A DNA stretch of 64,000 nucleotides, from positions 621,824-685,823 of the forward strand of contig NZ_QVEX01000001.1 of assembly GCF_003434055.1 (NCBI RefSeq), read 5' to 3'. The notes beneath the pieces are model-generated. The model was not told the DNA's origin. It saw nothing but the letters and a program-made list of their open reading frames with translations, and did not search any database. Source of the stretch: Enterocloster aldenensis (GTDB lineage: Bacteria; Bacillota; Clostridia; Lachnospirales; Lachnospiraceae). Positions 9,485 through 16,726 of this stretch are shown piece by piece. The position numbers were made by a program, and so were the translations under genes. Within the stretch, counting starts at the first letter, position 1. Each line of letters opens with the position of its first letter.

Positions 9485-10995
9485 GGGCAGCCACCTCCTG
9501 TCATCAATAGCCCAATATCAGTCTCTGTCTTTTCACCGTGAAGGCCCCCGTCAAACAGCTGTCCGTCGTACATTACCAGTATACGGTCCGATACCTCCAT
9601 GACCTCGTTCAGTTCATGGCTGACCAGCAGGATTGCCGTGCCAGCGGCAGCCAGGCTCTCTATCTTTTTCCATATGAACTCAATGGCCCCTATATCGATT
9701 CCCCTGGTGGGGTCTTCAATGATCAGAAGACTGTTATCCTGCAAAAACTCCCTTCCCACAATCAGTTTCTGGATGTTTCCTCCTGAAAGGGTATGTATCT
9801 TAAGGTTTGCCGATGAAGCCTTCACATTAAATTCATGGATGATGCGTTCTGTAAATGATATGGCCTGTTTCCGTTTCAGGATGAACCGGTTCCCAAACCC
9901 TTTGACAATATGGTATCCCATAATGGCGTTCTCCCAAAGGGACGCTTCCCGGTTGATTCCCTCGCTGATGCGGTCCTGGGGCACATATCCGATGTGGCGC
10001 AGCCTGTGTTCCCGGCAGCCCAGATGGGTGATGTCCCTTCCGTCAAAGGCCACCTCCCCCTGGCTGCATTTCCTGAGCCCGAACAGGCCTTCCACCAGTT
10101 CCTGCTGGCCGGAGCCTGCGACGCCTGCGATTCCAAGTATCTCACCTTTCCTGATTTCAAATGAGACATCCTTCAGCTTGTCCCTTCCCTCATGGTCAGG
10201 AACACACAGATGCTTTACCTGAAGCAGCACATCCCCCTGTTTCTTGTCCTGCTTCTGGGCGGTAAGGATGACCTCCCTTCCCACCATCATGGTGGCCAGG
10301 CCATGTTCGTCTGTTTCTTCCGGCTTCACCGTGCCGACGTAACGGCCATTTTTTAAAACCGTAATGCTGTCGGATATCTCCATGACCTCTTTTAACTTAT
10401 GTGTGATGAAAAGCACGGTCTTACCGTTCTTAACCAGGAAACGGACTGCCTCGAATAGTCCCTCGACTCCCTGGGGCGTAAGGACCGAGGTGGGTTCGTC
10501 AAAAATAATGATATCCACTCCCCGGTACAGTATCTTTACGATTTCCACCTGCTGGAGCATGGAGACGGAGAGGTCCTGCACCCGCTCATCCAGCGGTATG
10601 TTAAAATGATATTCCTCACAGATATCCTCCACCTTCCTGCGGGCCTTGTCACGGTTCAGGAAAATGCCCCATCTGCGCTTTTCGTAACCCATCATGATAT
10701 TGTCCAGCACTGACAATTCCGGGAACAGCATGAATTCCTGGTGCACCATTCCGATACCGGCCCGGCTGGCATGGTTGGGGTTCCTGAAATCCATCTTTTT
10801 CCCATGTACAAACAGTTCTCCTTCATCCGGCCGGTAAAGGCCGCTGATGACATTCATCAAAGTACTTTTGCCTGCACCGTTTTCCCCGATAACCGCATGA
10901 ACCGTCCCTTTCCTGACGGACAGGCTGATTTTATCGTTGGCCGTCAGGCTGCCGAACCGTTTGGTAATTCCCTTTAATTCCAGCACAAAGTCCAT
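9481..10995 (-). CDS. Nucleoside ABC transporter ATP-binding protein, two ABC domains (NupO/YufO-like)
   Basis: A 504-residue protein with tandem ABC domains. The first has Walker A GENGAGKST near residue 36, signature LSVSMLQQVEIVK, and Walker B IIIFDEPTSVLTPQ. The second has a degenerate Walker A (GVAGSGQQE near 290), signature LSGGNIQKLIVGRE, and LLIIEDPTRGIDIGA. The arrangement is that of RbsA/YufO proteins serving BPD_transp_2 permeases. The ATG at 10995 is chosen because AAAGGAGG lies 5 nt upstream; an ATG seven codons earlier lacks a good site. It sits between the BMP lipoprotein and the permeases and energises nucleoside import in the cytoplasm. Confidence 0.9.
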   Translation of the reverse strand: MDFVLELKGITKRFGSLTANDKISLSVRKGTVHAVIGENGAGKSTLMNVISGLYRPDEGELFVHGKKMDFRNPNHASRAGIGMVHQEFMLFPELSVLDNIMMGYEKRRWGIFLNRDKARRKVEDICEEYHFNIPLDERVQDLSVSMLQQVEIVKILYRGVDIIIFDEPTSVLTPQGVEGLFEAVRFLVKNGKTVLFITHKLKEVMEISDSITVLKNGRYVGTVKPEETDEHGLATMMVGREVILTAQKQDKKQGDVLLQVKHLCVPDHEGRDKLKDVSFEIRKGEILGIAGVAGSGQQELVEGLFGLRKCSQGEVAFDGRDITHLGCREHRLRHIGYVPQDRISEGINREASLWENAIMGYHIVKGFGNRFILKRKQAISFTERIIHEFNVKASSANLKIHTLSGGNIQKLIVGREFLQDNSLLIIEDPTRGIDIGAIEFIWKKIESLAAAGTAILLVSHELNEVMEVSDRILVMYDGQLFDGGLHGEKTETDIGLLMTGGGCP

Positions 10996-11033
10996 AAATG
11001 CCTCCTTTTGTACCATCGGCCCTTCTGCAGCTC

Positions 11034-12140
11034 CTATTTCAGCAGATCCTCCAGTTTAAGGGAGCCTGATTTTACGTCTTCGATTAATTTGTCCAAATCA
11101 GTCTTCACATCCTCTGGAAGCTTATTATAATCCCTGTCGTCAAAAATGGCTGACTGGGTCTCTATGCCGTAATTGGTCCGTCCGGATACGAACTGCCCGT
11201 TCTTATAAGCGGTAAAGGAATCAAACACAGCGCCCCGGATATCGGTTAAGGATGACCAGAACACACAGTCGTCAATATCCCCCTGCCACTCATCTACCCC
11301 GATGCACTTGATTCCCGCATCAGCACAGCCCTGGATCACGCCCAGCCCGGCCAGGTTGGCTGTCTGGAAAATCACGTCCGCGCCCTGGCTGACCATGATT
11401 TTCGTCTGCTCCCCTGCCTTTACCGTGTCGCTGTCATCCCCCACGTATGCGGTCTGTACCACCACGTCCGGGTCCGCATATGCGGCTCCGGCCAGGTATG
11501 CGTCACGGAACCGGTTGATGACAGGAATGTCCAGGCTTCCTATCCATCCAATGGTCTTTGACTGCGTGGTCCTGGCTGCCACGAAACCGGATACAAAGGC
11601 AGGCTCCAGGGAATCCACGTACACATTGGCCACATTGTCATATTTTGTATCCAGGCTGCTGTCAATGAGACAGAACATGGTGTCCGGATACTCCGGGGCC
11701 AGTTCGATGGCCACTTCATTTACCGTGTCAAACATGGTATAGATGGGATTGGCGCCCATTTCCGCCATTGCCCTTATCTGCTCTGAATATTCAGCTTTGT
11801 CCAGGGCCTCAATCAGCTTGACCGAAGCCCCGTACTCCTGTTCAATCTGTTCAAATCCGGTCCATGTCAGGTCGGTGAAAGGAACCCCTGCCGGCGCTTC
11901 GCTGATCAGACAGGTGAATAATTCCTTATCCTGCTCCCCTGTCCCTTCCTCTTCTTTCCCAGTCTCTGCTTCATCCCCTGCCTGAGCCTGTCCGGTCTGG
12001 GTCTGTCCGGTTTGGGTCTGTCCGGTCTGGGTCTGCCCGCCCTGGGACGTATCCTTTGCAGCCTCCCCTTTGCCTCCGGCACAGCCGGCCAGTACACACA
12101 TGACGGCAGCAGCAGTTAAAAACAGTTTTATTTTCCTCAT
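11034..12140 (-). CDS. BMP-family (basic membrane protein) nucleoside-binding lipoprotein
   Basis: A 368-residue exported lipoprotein. The signal peptide MRKIKLFLTAAAVMCVLAGC ends in a lipobox (VLAGC), then comes a low-complexity Gln/Thr/Gly linker of about 35 residues encoded by 15-nt repeats, then the BMP/PnrA periplasmic-binding fold (AEMGANPIYTMFD, GWIGSLDIPVINRFRDAYLAGA, SQGADVIFQTANLAGLGVIQ). The start at 12140 is preferred over the ATG at 12158: AAGGAGGAG lies between the two and fits the downstream ATG, while the upstream ATG merely overlaps the HAD stop. By family it binds purine nucleosides at the cell surface and hands them to the ABC permease encoded next. Confidence 0.9.
   Translation of the reverse strand: MRKIKLFLTAAAVMCVLAGCAGGKGEAAKDTSQGGQTQTGQTQTGQTQTGQAQAGDEAETGKEEEGTGEQDKELFTCLISEAPAGVPFTDLTWTGFEQIEQEYGASVKLIEALDKAEYSEQIRAMAEMGANPIYTMFDTVNEVAIELAPEYPDTMFCLIDSSLDTKYDNVANVYVDSLEPAFVSGFVAARTTQSKTIGWIGSLDIPVINRFRDAYLAGAAYADPDVVVQTAYVGDDSDTVKAGEQTKIMVSQGADVIFQTANLAGLGVIQGCADAGIKCIGVDEWQGDIDDCVFWSSLTDIRGAVFDSFTAYKNGQFVSGRTNYGIETQSAIFDDRDYNKLPEDVKTDLDKLIEDVKSGSLKLEDLLK
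11977..12046 (-). repeat. 15-nt in-frame tandem repeat in the BMP lipoprotein linker
   Basis: About four copies of a 15-nt unit reading GGACAGACCCAGACC on the coding strand encode G-Q-T-Q-T repeats just after the lipobox. The last copy has diverged to G-Q-A-Q-A. Near-identity of the unit at DNA level suggests recent slippage expansion in a flexible linker, where length changes should be tolerated. Confidence 0.8.
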
Positions 12141-12154
12141 ATCTTTCTCCTCCT

Positions 12155-12814
12155 TCATGACTTATCAAAAATGGAACACAAGTCCCTGATATCGTTAATC
12201 ACACAATCCGGCTTCTTTTCCTCCAGGGACTTAAGAGGCCAGTTCCCCGAGGGCACCCCTACCGTATAAATCCCCGCAGCCACCCCTGCCTCTATATCAA
12301 AGGGGGACTCCCCTATGTATACACATTCCTCCCTAAGGCAGCCGCACACAATGGCCCCCTTAAGGATTGGCTCCGGGTCCGGTTTAAAGCGTACCACATC
12401 ATCCCTTGTGACCAGCAGGCTGATATACCGGTCCAGCCCCATCTGCTTCAGGATATGGGACGCGTTTTTCCTTCGCTCCGATGTAATCAGGCAGATCTGA
12501 CAGCCCAGATCCCAGATATGGCCCATGGTCTCCAACGCCCCGTCAATGAGCCTGGCCCCCTCCATGTGGATTGGGTACTGCCTTTTATATTCTTCTATGA
12601 AATCCCCTATGGTCCCATGGTCATCCGGGCTTATATCGGTTAATGTGGTAAGCATCACTTCCACCGGAAGCCCGAACATGCCCATGATATCCTCTTTGGC
12701 GGGCCTGCCCCCGCTTACCTTTTCAAATGCTTCTGCAAGGGCGTCACAGATACAGTCCTGGGAATGGATCAAGGTCCCGTCCAGGTCCGTGAGCAGCGCC
12801 TTATACCGCGCCAT
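12155..12814 (-). CDS. HAD-superfamily phosphatase (phosphoglycolate-phosphatase-like)
   Basis: A 219-residue soluble HAD hydrolase. Motif I is DLDGTLIHS near residue 10 with the nucleophilic and acid/base aspartates, motif II is LITSERR near 110, the motif III lysine is in RFKPDPEP near 155, and motif IV is YIGESPFDIEAG near 180. An alpha-helical C1 cap lies between motifs I and II. The cap size fits PGP/beta-phosphoglucomutase-like enzymes. Sitting between the phosphorylase and the BMP lipoprotein, it probably removes phosphate from a sugar phosphate or nucleotide made during nucleoside breakdown. That is an inference. Its stop overlaps an ATG of the lipoprotein gene. Confidence 0.85.
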   Translation of the reverse strand: MARYKALLTDLDGTLIHSQDCICDALAEAFEKVSGGRPAKEDIMGMFGLPVEVMLTTLTDISPDDHGTIGDFIEEYKRQYPIHMEGARLIDGALETMGHIWDLGCQICLITSERRKNASHILKQMGLDRYISLLVTRDDVVRFKPDPEPILKGAIVCGCLREECVYIGESPFDIEAGVAAGIYTVGVPSGNWPLKSLEEKKPDCVINDIRDLCSIFDKS

Positions 12815-12827
12815 CCTCCCTCACCCC

Positions 12828-13607
12828 TTACTTCTTAAGGACTGCATGGTCCAGCGCATGGCTGCACGGGCAATCCCTTTCATCCGCCAGGTTTGGTATG
12901 GCCAGATATAACACCTGCTTGAAATCCTCAATGCCCTGCTTTAAAAGCCTTGGGAAATCGTCTGCCTCAATCTGCTCTCCCAGGCACCAGTTGGTGGGGA
13001 CGCAGATATGCGCGTAGCAGATGGCTGCTTCCCTTGCAAAGACTGCTTCCGGAAGCGTGGTCATCCCTATCAGGTCAGCCCCCAGCTTCCGGAACATGGT
13101 AAGCTCAAAGGGAGTCTCAAACCTGAGTCCTTCATTGACAAAAATCACTGCCTTGTCATGGACATGCCCGGGTTTTACCTGGTTTGCAGCCTCAATCAGG
13201 GCACGGCGCAGGTCCGGACAGTAGGCGGGCGTCATATCCACATGGTACGCCTCCACCTCGTCGTCATACAGGGACCGGGGGAACCTTCTGGTCCAGTCGC
13301 AGAAATCATGGGGGATTACCAGGCTGCCCAGCTCTATGTCCGGATTGCTGCTGCCCACACAGTTGGTGGCCAGGATCTGTTCCACCCCAAGTTCCTTAAA
13401 GGCCCAGATATTAGCCCTGTAATTGATGCGCGGAACAATGATTTTGTGTTCTTCCCCATGTCTGGGAAGGAAATACACCTTCCGCCCCTGAATCGTGCCC
13501 TCGAAAATCTCAGAAGAACGTCCATATCTGTTATTGTGGACAAACATCCTGGGATGTTCCAGAAGTTCATAGAAGCCACTTCCTCCGATAATTCCAACTG
13601 GTTTCAT
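12828..13607 (-). CDS. mtnP: MTAP-type nucleoside phosphorylase (S-methyl-5'-thioadenosine or purine nucleoside phosphorylase)
   Basis: A 259-residue PNP/MTAP-family enzyme. The N-terminus VGIIGGSGFYELL gives the phosphate-binding loop, LPRHGEEH gives the second phosphate contact, and INYRANIWAFKELGVEQILATNCVGS and MTTLPEAVFAREAAICYAHICVPTN are family blocks around the purine and ribose sites. It splits a purine nucleoside or methylthioadenosine into base plus (methylthio)ribose-1-phosphate. Being first in an operon with a BMP nucleoside transporter, and operator-controlled, favours a salvage role for imported nucleosides over pure methionine salvage. The start at 13607 has AAAGGAG 8 nt upstream; ATG 13613 is too close to that site. 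Confidence 0.85.
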   Translation of the reverse strand: MKPVGIIGGSGFYELLEHPRMFVHNNRYGRSSEIFEGTIQGRKVYFLPRHGEEHKIIVPRINYRANIWAFKELGVEQILATNCVGSSNPDIELGSLVIPHDFCDWTRRFPRSLYDDEVEAYHVDMTPAYCPDLRRALIEAANQVKPGHVHDKAVIFVNEGLRFETPFELTMFRKLGADLIGMTTLPEAVFAREAAICYAHICVPTNWCLGEQIEADDFPRLLKQGIEDFKQVLYLAIPNLADERDCPCSHALDHAVLKK

Positions 13608-13637
13608 TTGCATTTCTCCTTTGCATGTTTAATATTT

Positions 13638-13661
13638 GGAACTGAAATCGTTTTCAGTTCC
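13638..13661. promoter_or_regulatory. LacI-family operator upstream of the nucleoside operon
   Basis: A perfect 10-bp inverted repeat, GGAACTGAAA ... TTTCAGTTCC, with a 4-nt centre (TCGT), lies 30 bp before mtnP. The same core (ACTGAAA ... TTTCAGT) occurs in front of the lacI-type gene at 14932-14949. Matching palindromes before the regulator and its neighbour operon are the classical sign of LacI binding and autoregulation. Confidence 0.8.
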
Positions 13662-13845
13662 TGTAAAAAAAATGTTGCCTTTGCCATGACCACATTTTTC
13701 ATACTTTCATGTTTTATACTTCCATTTCCCATAAAACGTATTAACTGCAGGCGTATCCGGGGCACCGTATCGGTTATCCATGTGTCCCGGACACACCTGC
13801 CATCGCTTCCCGTCAGGCAGGCTTCCTCCCACCGGGGCGTGTTTG

Positions 13846-13891
13846 CCCGGCGTAAACAGCGGACGCTATATACCGGCGCATTTACGCCGGG
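13846..13891 (-). terminator. Hairpin at the 3' end of the LacI-type gene
   Basis: CCCGGCGTAAA at 13846-13856 pairs perfectly with TTTACGCCGGG at 13881-13891. The stem includes the stop codon of the regulator at 13882. There is no clear T-tract, so it may be an inefficient terminator or an RNA-processing structure separating regulator from operon. Confidence 0.5.
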
Positions 13892-14907
13892 TGGTTTAGT
13901 TTCTTTACGGACGTCCGTTCGATGAACTTCAATTCCAGGGCCTCGGTCCTTGCCCCGCCTTTTTCGCCGGGCTGCTCCATCCGTTTCAGTAAAAGCCTGA
14001 CCGCGCCAACGGCAATGGCCGACGTATCCAGGCGGAAGCTGGTAATCCCATGGCGTTCAAAAGCCATGACATCCTCATCGCACTCCTCAAAGCCAATCAG
14101 GGAAATGTCCTCTCCCGGCTCCAGCCCATGATTCCTGACCGCTTCCAGCATTCCTGTGGTCAGGGTATTGTTGCCTGCTATGATGGCCGTAGGCGGTTTT
14201 TCAAGCCCAAGAAGCTGGGATGTATAGCGGATGCCGGCCTCTGTCTTCCAGCAGTCCTGTATGAAATACCCGCTCCGCCACGGAAGTCCGTACGCTGCCA
14301 GACAGTCCCTGAAACCGCGGATGCGCTCCTCTGCAATCCCATGTCCCTCGGCCCCCACCAGAAAAGCAATCCTGGTGTGGCCATTTTTTATCAGGTATTC
14401 TGTTCCCTGATACAAGGCTTCATAGTTCCGGTTCATGATGCAGTCCAGGGATGTATTTTCCTCAAAATACCGGTCAATGAGCACCACAGGTTTCTTTACC
14501 TGCTGCAGCCGCGTCAGTTCCTTTAAGGAAGTGGCGTCCAAAATGCCGTCTGCCATCTGACAGATGGAACTGCTTAAAAAGCTGCATTCCTCATCCGCTG
14601 ATTCCGTTGTATAGACCACCACATAATAGCCGTATTTCTTCATTTCCTGAATCACGGTGTTAATCAGCTGGGTGAAAAAATGATTATCAATCACAGGGAC
14701 AATCACCACCACCACCTGGCTTCGGCCGCGGACCATGGCTTTGGCCGTGAAGTCAGGGACATAGTGAAGCTCATCAATGGCCTTCTGCACCCGCTCTTTT
14801 ACCTCTGTATTAATCCATTTATAATCGTTCAGCACACGTGATACGGTGGATGGGGATACCTGCGCATATTCCGCCACATCTTTTATTGTGATTTTGTTCT
14901 TCTTCAT
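13882..14907 (-). CDS. LacI/GalR-family transcriptional repressor
   Basis: A 341-residue regulator. The N-terminal helix-turn-helix and hinge read ITIKDVAEYAQVSPSTVSRVLND, followed by the periplasmic-binding-protein-like effector domain (VVVIVPVIDNHFFTQLINTVIQE, GHTRIAFLVGAEG, PTAIIAGNNTLTTGMLEAV, ISLIGFEECD). The ATG at 14907 is chosen over the GTG at 14913 on spacing from GAGGG. It lies directly upstream of, and codirectional with, the nucleoside operon, and matching palindromes precede both, so it most likely represses the operon and itself. The effector is probably a nucleoside or a ribose derivative (inference). Confidence 0.9.
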   Translation of the reverse strand: MKKNKITIKDVAEYAQVSPSTVSRVLNDYKWINTEVKERVQKAIDELHYVPDFTAKAMVRGRSQVVVVIVPVIDNHFFTQLINTVIQEMKKYGYYVVVYTTESADEECSFLSSSICQMADGILDATSLKELTRLQQVKKPVVLIDRYFEENTSLDCIMNRNYEALYQGTEYLIKNGHTRIAFLVGAEGHGIAEERIRGFRDCLAAYGLPWRSGYFIQDCWKTEAGIRYTSQLLGLEKPPTAIIAGNNTLTTGMLEAVRNHGLEPGEDISLIGFEECDEDVMAFERHGITSFRLDTSAIAVGAVRLLLKRMEQPGEKGGARTEALELKFIERTSVKKLNHPA

Positions 14908-14931
14908 GTGCACTTTTCCCTCTTTTCCGAA

Positions 14932-14949
14932 ACTGAAATCCTTTTCAGT
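14932..14949. promoter_or_regulatory. Operator in front of the LacI-type gene (autoregulation)
   Basis: ACTGAAA at 14932-14938 and TTTCAGT at 14943-14949 form a perfect 7-bp dyad around TCCT. It differs from the core of the mtnP operator by one centre base. It lies about 25 bp upstream of the start codon, where binding would block initiation. Confidence 0.75.
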
Positions 14950-15193
14950 ATATCAATATTACCATATATGAATCTGTTTTGCAAGAGGTGCGGGGGGATA
15001 TTCCAAGAAAATATGCATAAGGCGGAAATGGATGATACTTCCTATCAGATCCGACAACGTACAAGGCCCTGTGTCCAACCAGGATTATTTCAGATAGGGA
15101 TGCCGCATAGGCCCAAAAAAGTACTGCCACCCCTATCCTCCTGTGTTATAATAAGTAAGAAACATAATTCATATATGATTAGGAGGACAACAG

Positions 15194-15652
15194 ATGTCAT
15201 ACACATTAACCAGCGTAACAATCCGTACAGATAATACCCCGGAGGGCATGAAAAAGATTGGGGAATTATGGGACGACGTGACGGGCGGAAAGCTTCCCAT
15301 CCTCTTTGACAGCGCGCACAACTTCCAGACCGGGATATCCCCTGTCTCCAGGTACAGCAGCTATGCCAGCGATGAAACCGGCTCCTACGACCTCTCTGTC
15401 ATGGGTGTGACAGCAGACTTCTTCCAGCACATGGAACATCTGGTCAGCGAAGGCGCGTACCGCAAATATGACGAGGGCGATGAAAGCGGCGACCTGGGCG
15501 CATGTACCAGAAAGGCATGGGAACGCGTGTGGGCCGAACAGAAAGACGGCGCCATAACGCGGGCCTTTACAGTGGATTATGAAAGCAGCGTCCCTAAAGG
15601 ATATGCAAAAGACGGGAAGGCCCATTGCTATCTGTATATTGCGGTGCGGTAA
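15194..15652 (+). CDS. Stand-alone GyrI-like/AraC effector-binding-domain protein
   Basis: A 152-residue soluble protein with no DNA-binding region. The SEGAYRKYDEGDESGDLGACTRKAWERVWAEQ region, then a RAFTVDYE block and the C-terminal HCYLYIAVR strand, match the C-terminal small-molecule-binding domain of AraC/MerR multidrug regulators (GyrI-like fold). A TATAAT lies at 15147-15152 and AGGAGGA directly precedes the ATG. By family it may bind or hydrolyse a small hydrophobic compound, or act as an anti-inhibitor like GyrI. It is monocistronic, between the LacI gene (divergent) and the convergent CPBP protease. Confidence 0.7.
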   Translation: MSYTLTSVTIRTDNTPEGMKKIGELWDDVTGGKLPILFDSAHNFQTGISPVSRYSSYASDETGSYDLSVMGVTADFFQHMEHLVSEGAYRKYDEGDESGDLGACTRKAWERVWAEQKDGAITRAFTVDYESSVPKGYAKDGKAHCYLYIAVR

Positions 15653-15693
15653 GGCTGCGGGGGCCTGTTGCCGCTGCGGCTTATTGCTGCTGT

Positions 15694-16626
15694 TTATTGC
15701 TGCGGCGGCATGAACCTGCCCTTTTTCCCGCGGTAATACCACAGTACACCTCCAATGGCCAGCAGGGTCACCAGGGTTGTGAACAGACCGCCTTCCGGTC
15801 CGAATAATCCGCCGTTCAACAGGTTTGCCTTGCCTATAGCCGTTGTAAACATGTGGGGCGTATTGATTCCGCTTACCTCAAATCCATATACAGGGCCCTG
15901 GAAATAATTCCAGGCAATGTGAAAACCGATGGGAATCCACAGCTGGCCCGTGTACCAGAAAAGAAGGCCAAGGAAAATCCCCACAAAGCAGATATTGATA
16001 AAACCCAGAAGGCTGAAATTACTGTTGGTGGAATGTGCGATGCCAAACAGCAGCGCCGGCAGGATCAGGGCCAGCCAGCCCGGTCTGGCCTGCCGCATGG
16101 CATCCATGGCATATCCCCTGAAAAAGATTTCCTCGCCAAATCCCACTGATATGAACATGACAAGATAGCCTATGAGCCACGGGTCAAAACCATCTTTCCC
16201 AAAACCCATGGACGCATTGCCGGTCAGGCAGATTCCCGCGGCAACCAATGTAATCATGACAGCGCCAAGGAGAAGGCCTTTGCCCATATCCCTCAGCCAT
16301 GTCTTGCCATGTATGCCAAGATTTTTCCAGGATGAATGGAACCCCCATTTCCACAGGGCAAAGGGCAGGAATATGATGACCAGGTTCTGGATACACATCA
16401 GGATAACCATATACCAATTGTCCGCCTGCCCCCTGTATGACTCCATCAGGACGCCGTCCCCGTCCATGATTCCCATGTTCATAAGCAGGATCCGGAAGGC
16501 GAGGGTGAATGCCAGGGCAATCCCCAGTATAATTACAGGTATGACCATATCCCATATCAATATAAGACTGAAGAACTTATAGCCCCATCTGACCTGGCCC
16601 TGCTGGTTCTTAAACGGATTTTTCAT
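15694..16626 (-). CDS. CPBP-family intramembrane glutamic endopeptidase
   Basis: A 310-residue integral membrane protein with about eight hydrophobic segments. The Abi/CPBP motifs are clear: GFGEEIFFRGYAMDAM (EExxxR) near residue 160, FGIAHSTNS near 200 and HIAWNYFQG near 250. By family it is a CAAX-type protease or bacteriocin self-immunity protein. No bacteriocin gene is adjacent, so the substrate is unknown. The C-terminus (YRGKKGRFMPPQQ) is basic and probably cytoplasmic. The start has AGGAGA 6 nt upstream. Confidence 0.85.
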   Translation of the reverse strand: MKNPFKNQQGQVRWGYKFFSLILIWDMVIPVIILGIALAFTLAFRILLMNMGIMDGDGVLMESYRGQADNWYMVILMCIQNLVIIFLPFALWKWGFHSSWKNLGIHGKTWLRDMGKGLLLGAVMITLVAAGICLTGNASMGFGKDGFDPWLIGYLVMFISVGFGEEIFFRGYAMDAMRQARPGWLALILPALLFGIAHSTNSNFSLLGFINICFVGIFLGLLFWYTGQLWIPIGFHIAWNYFQGPVYGFEVSGINTPHMFTTAIGKANLLNGGLFGPEGGLFTTLVTLLAIGGVLWYYRGKKGRFMPPQQ

Positions 16627-16726
16627 TGTAATCTCCTATGCTTTCATTCATCATTTTCTTATCTGGAATCCATCACATACCGGCTGTTTCCAGAATACAT
16701 CCAGTATACCATGATCTTCCTGCATT

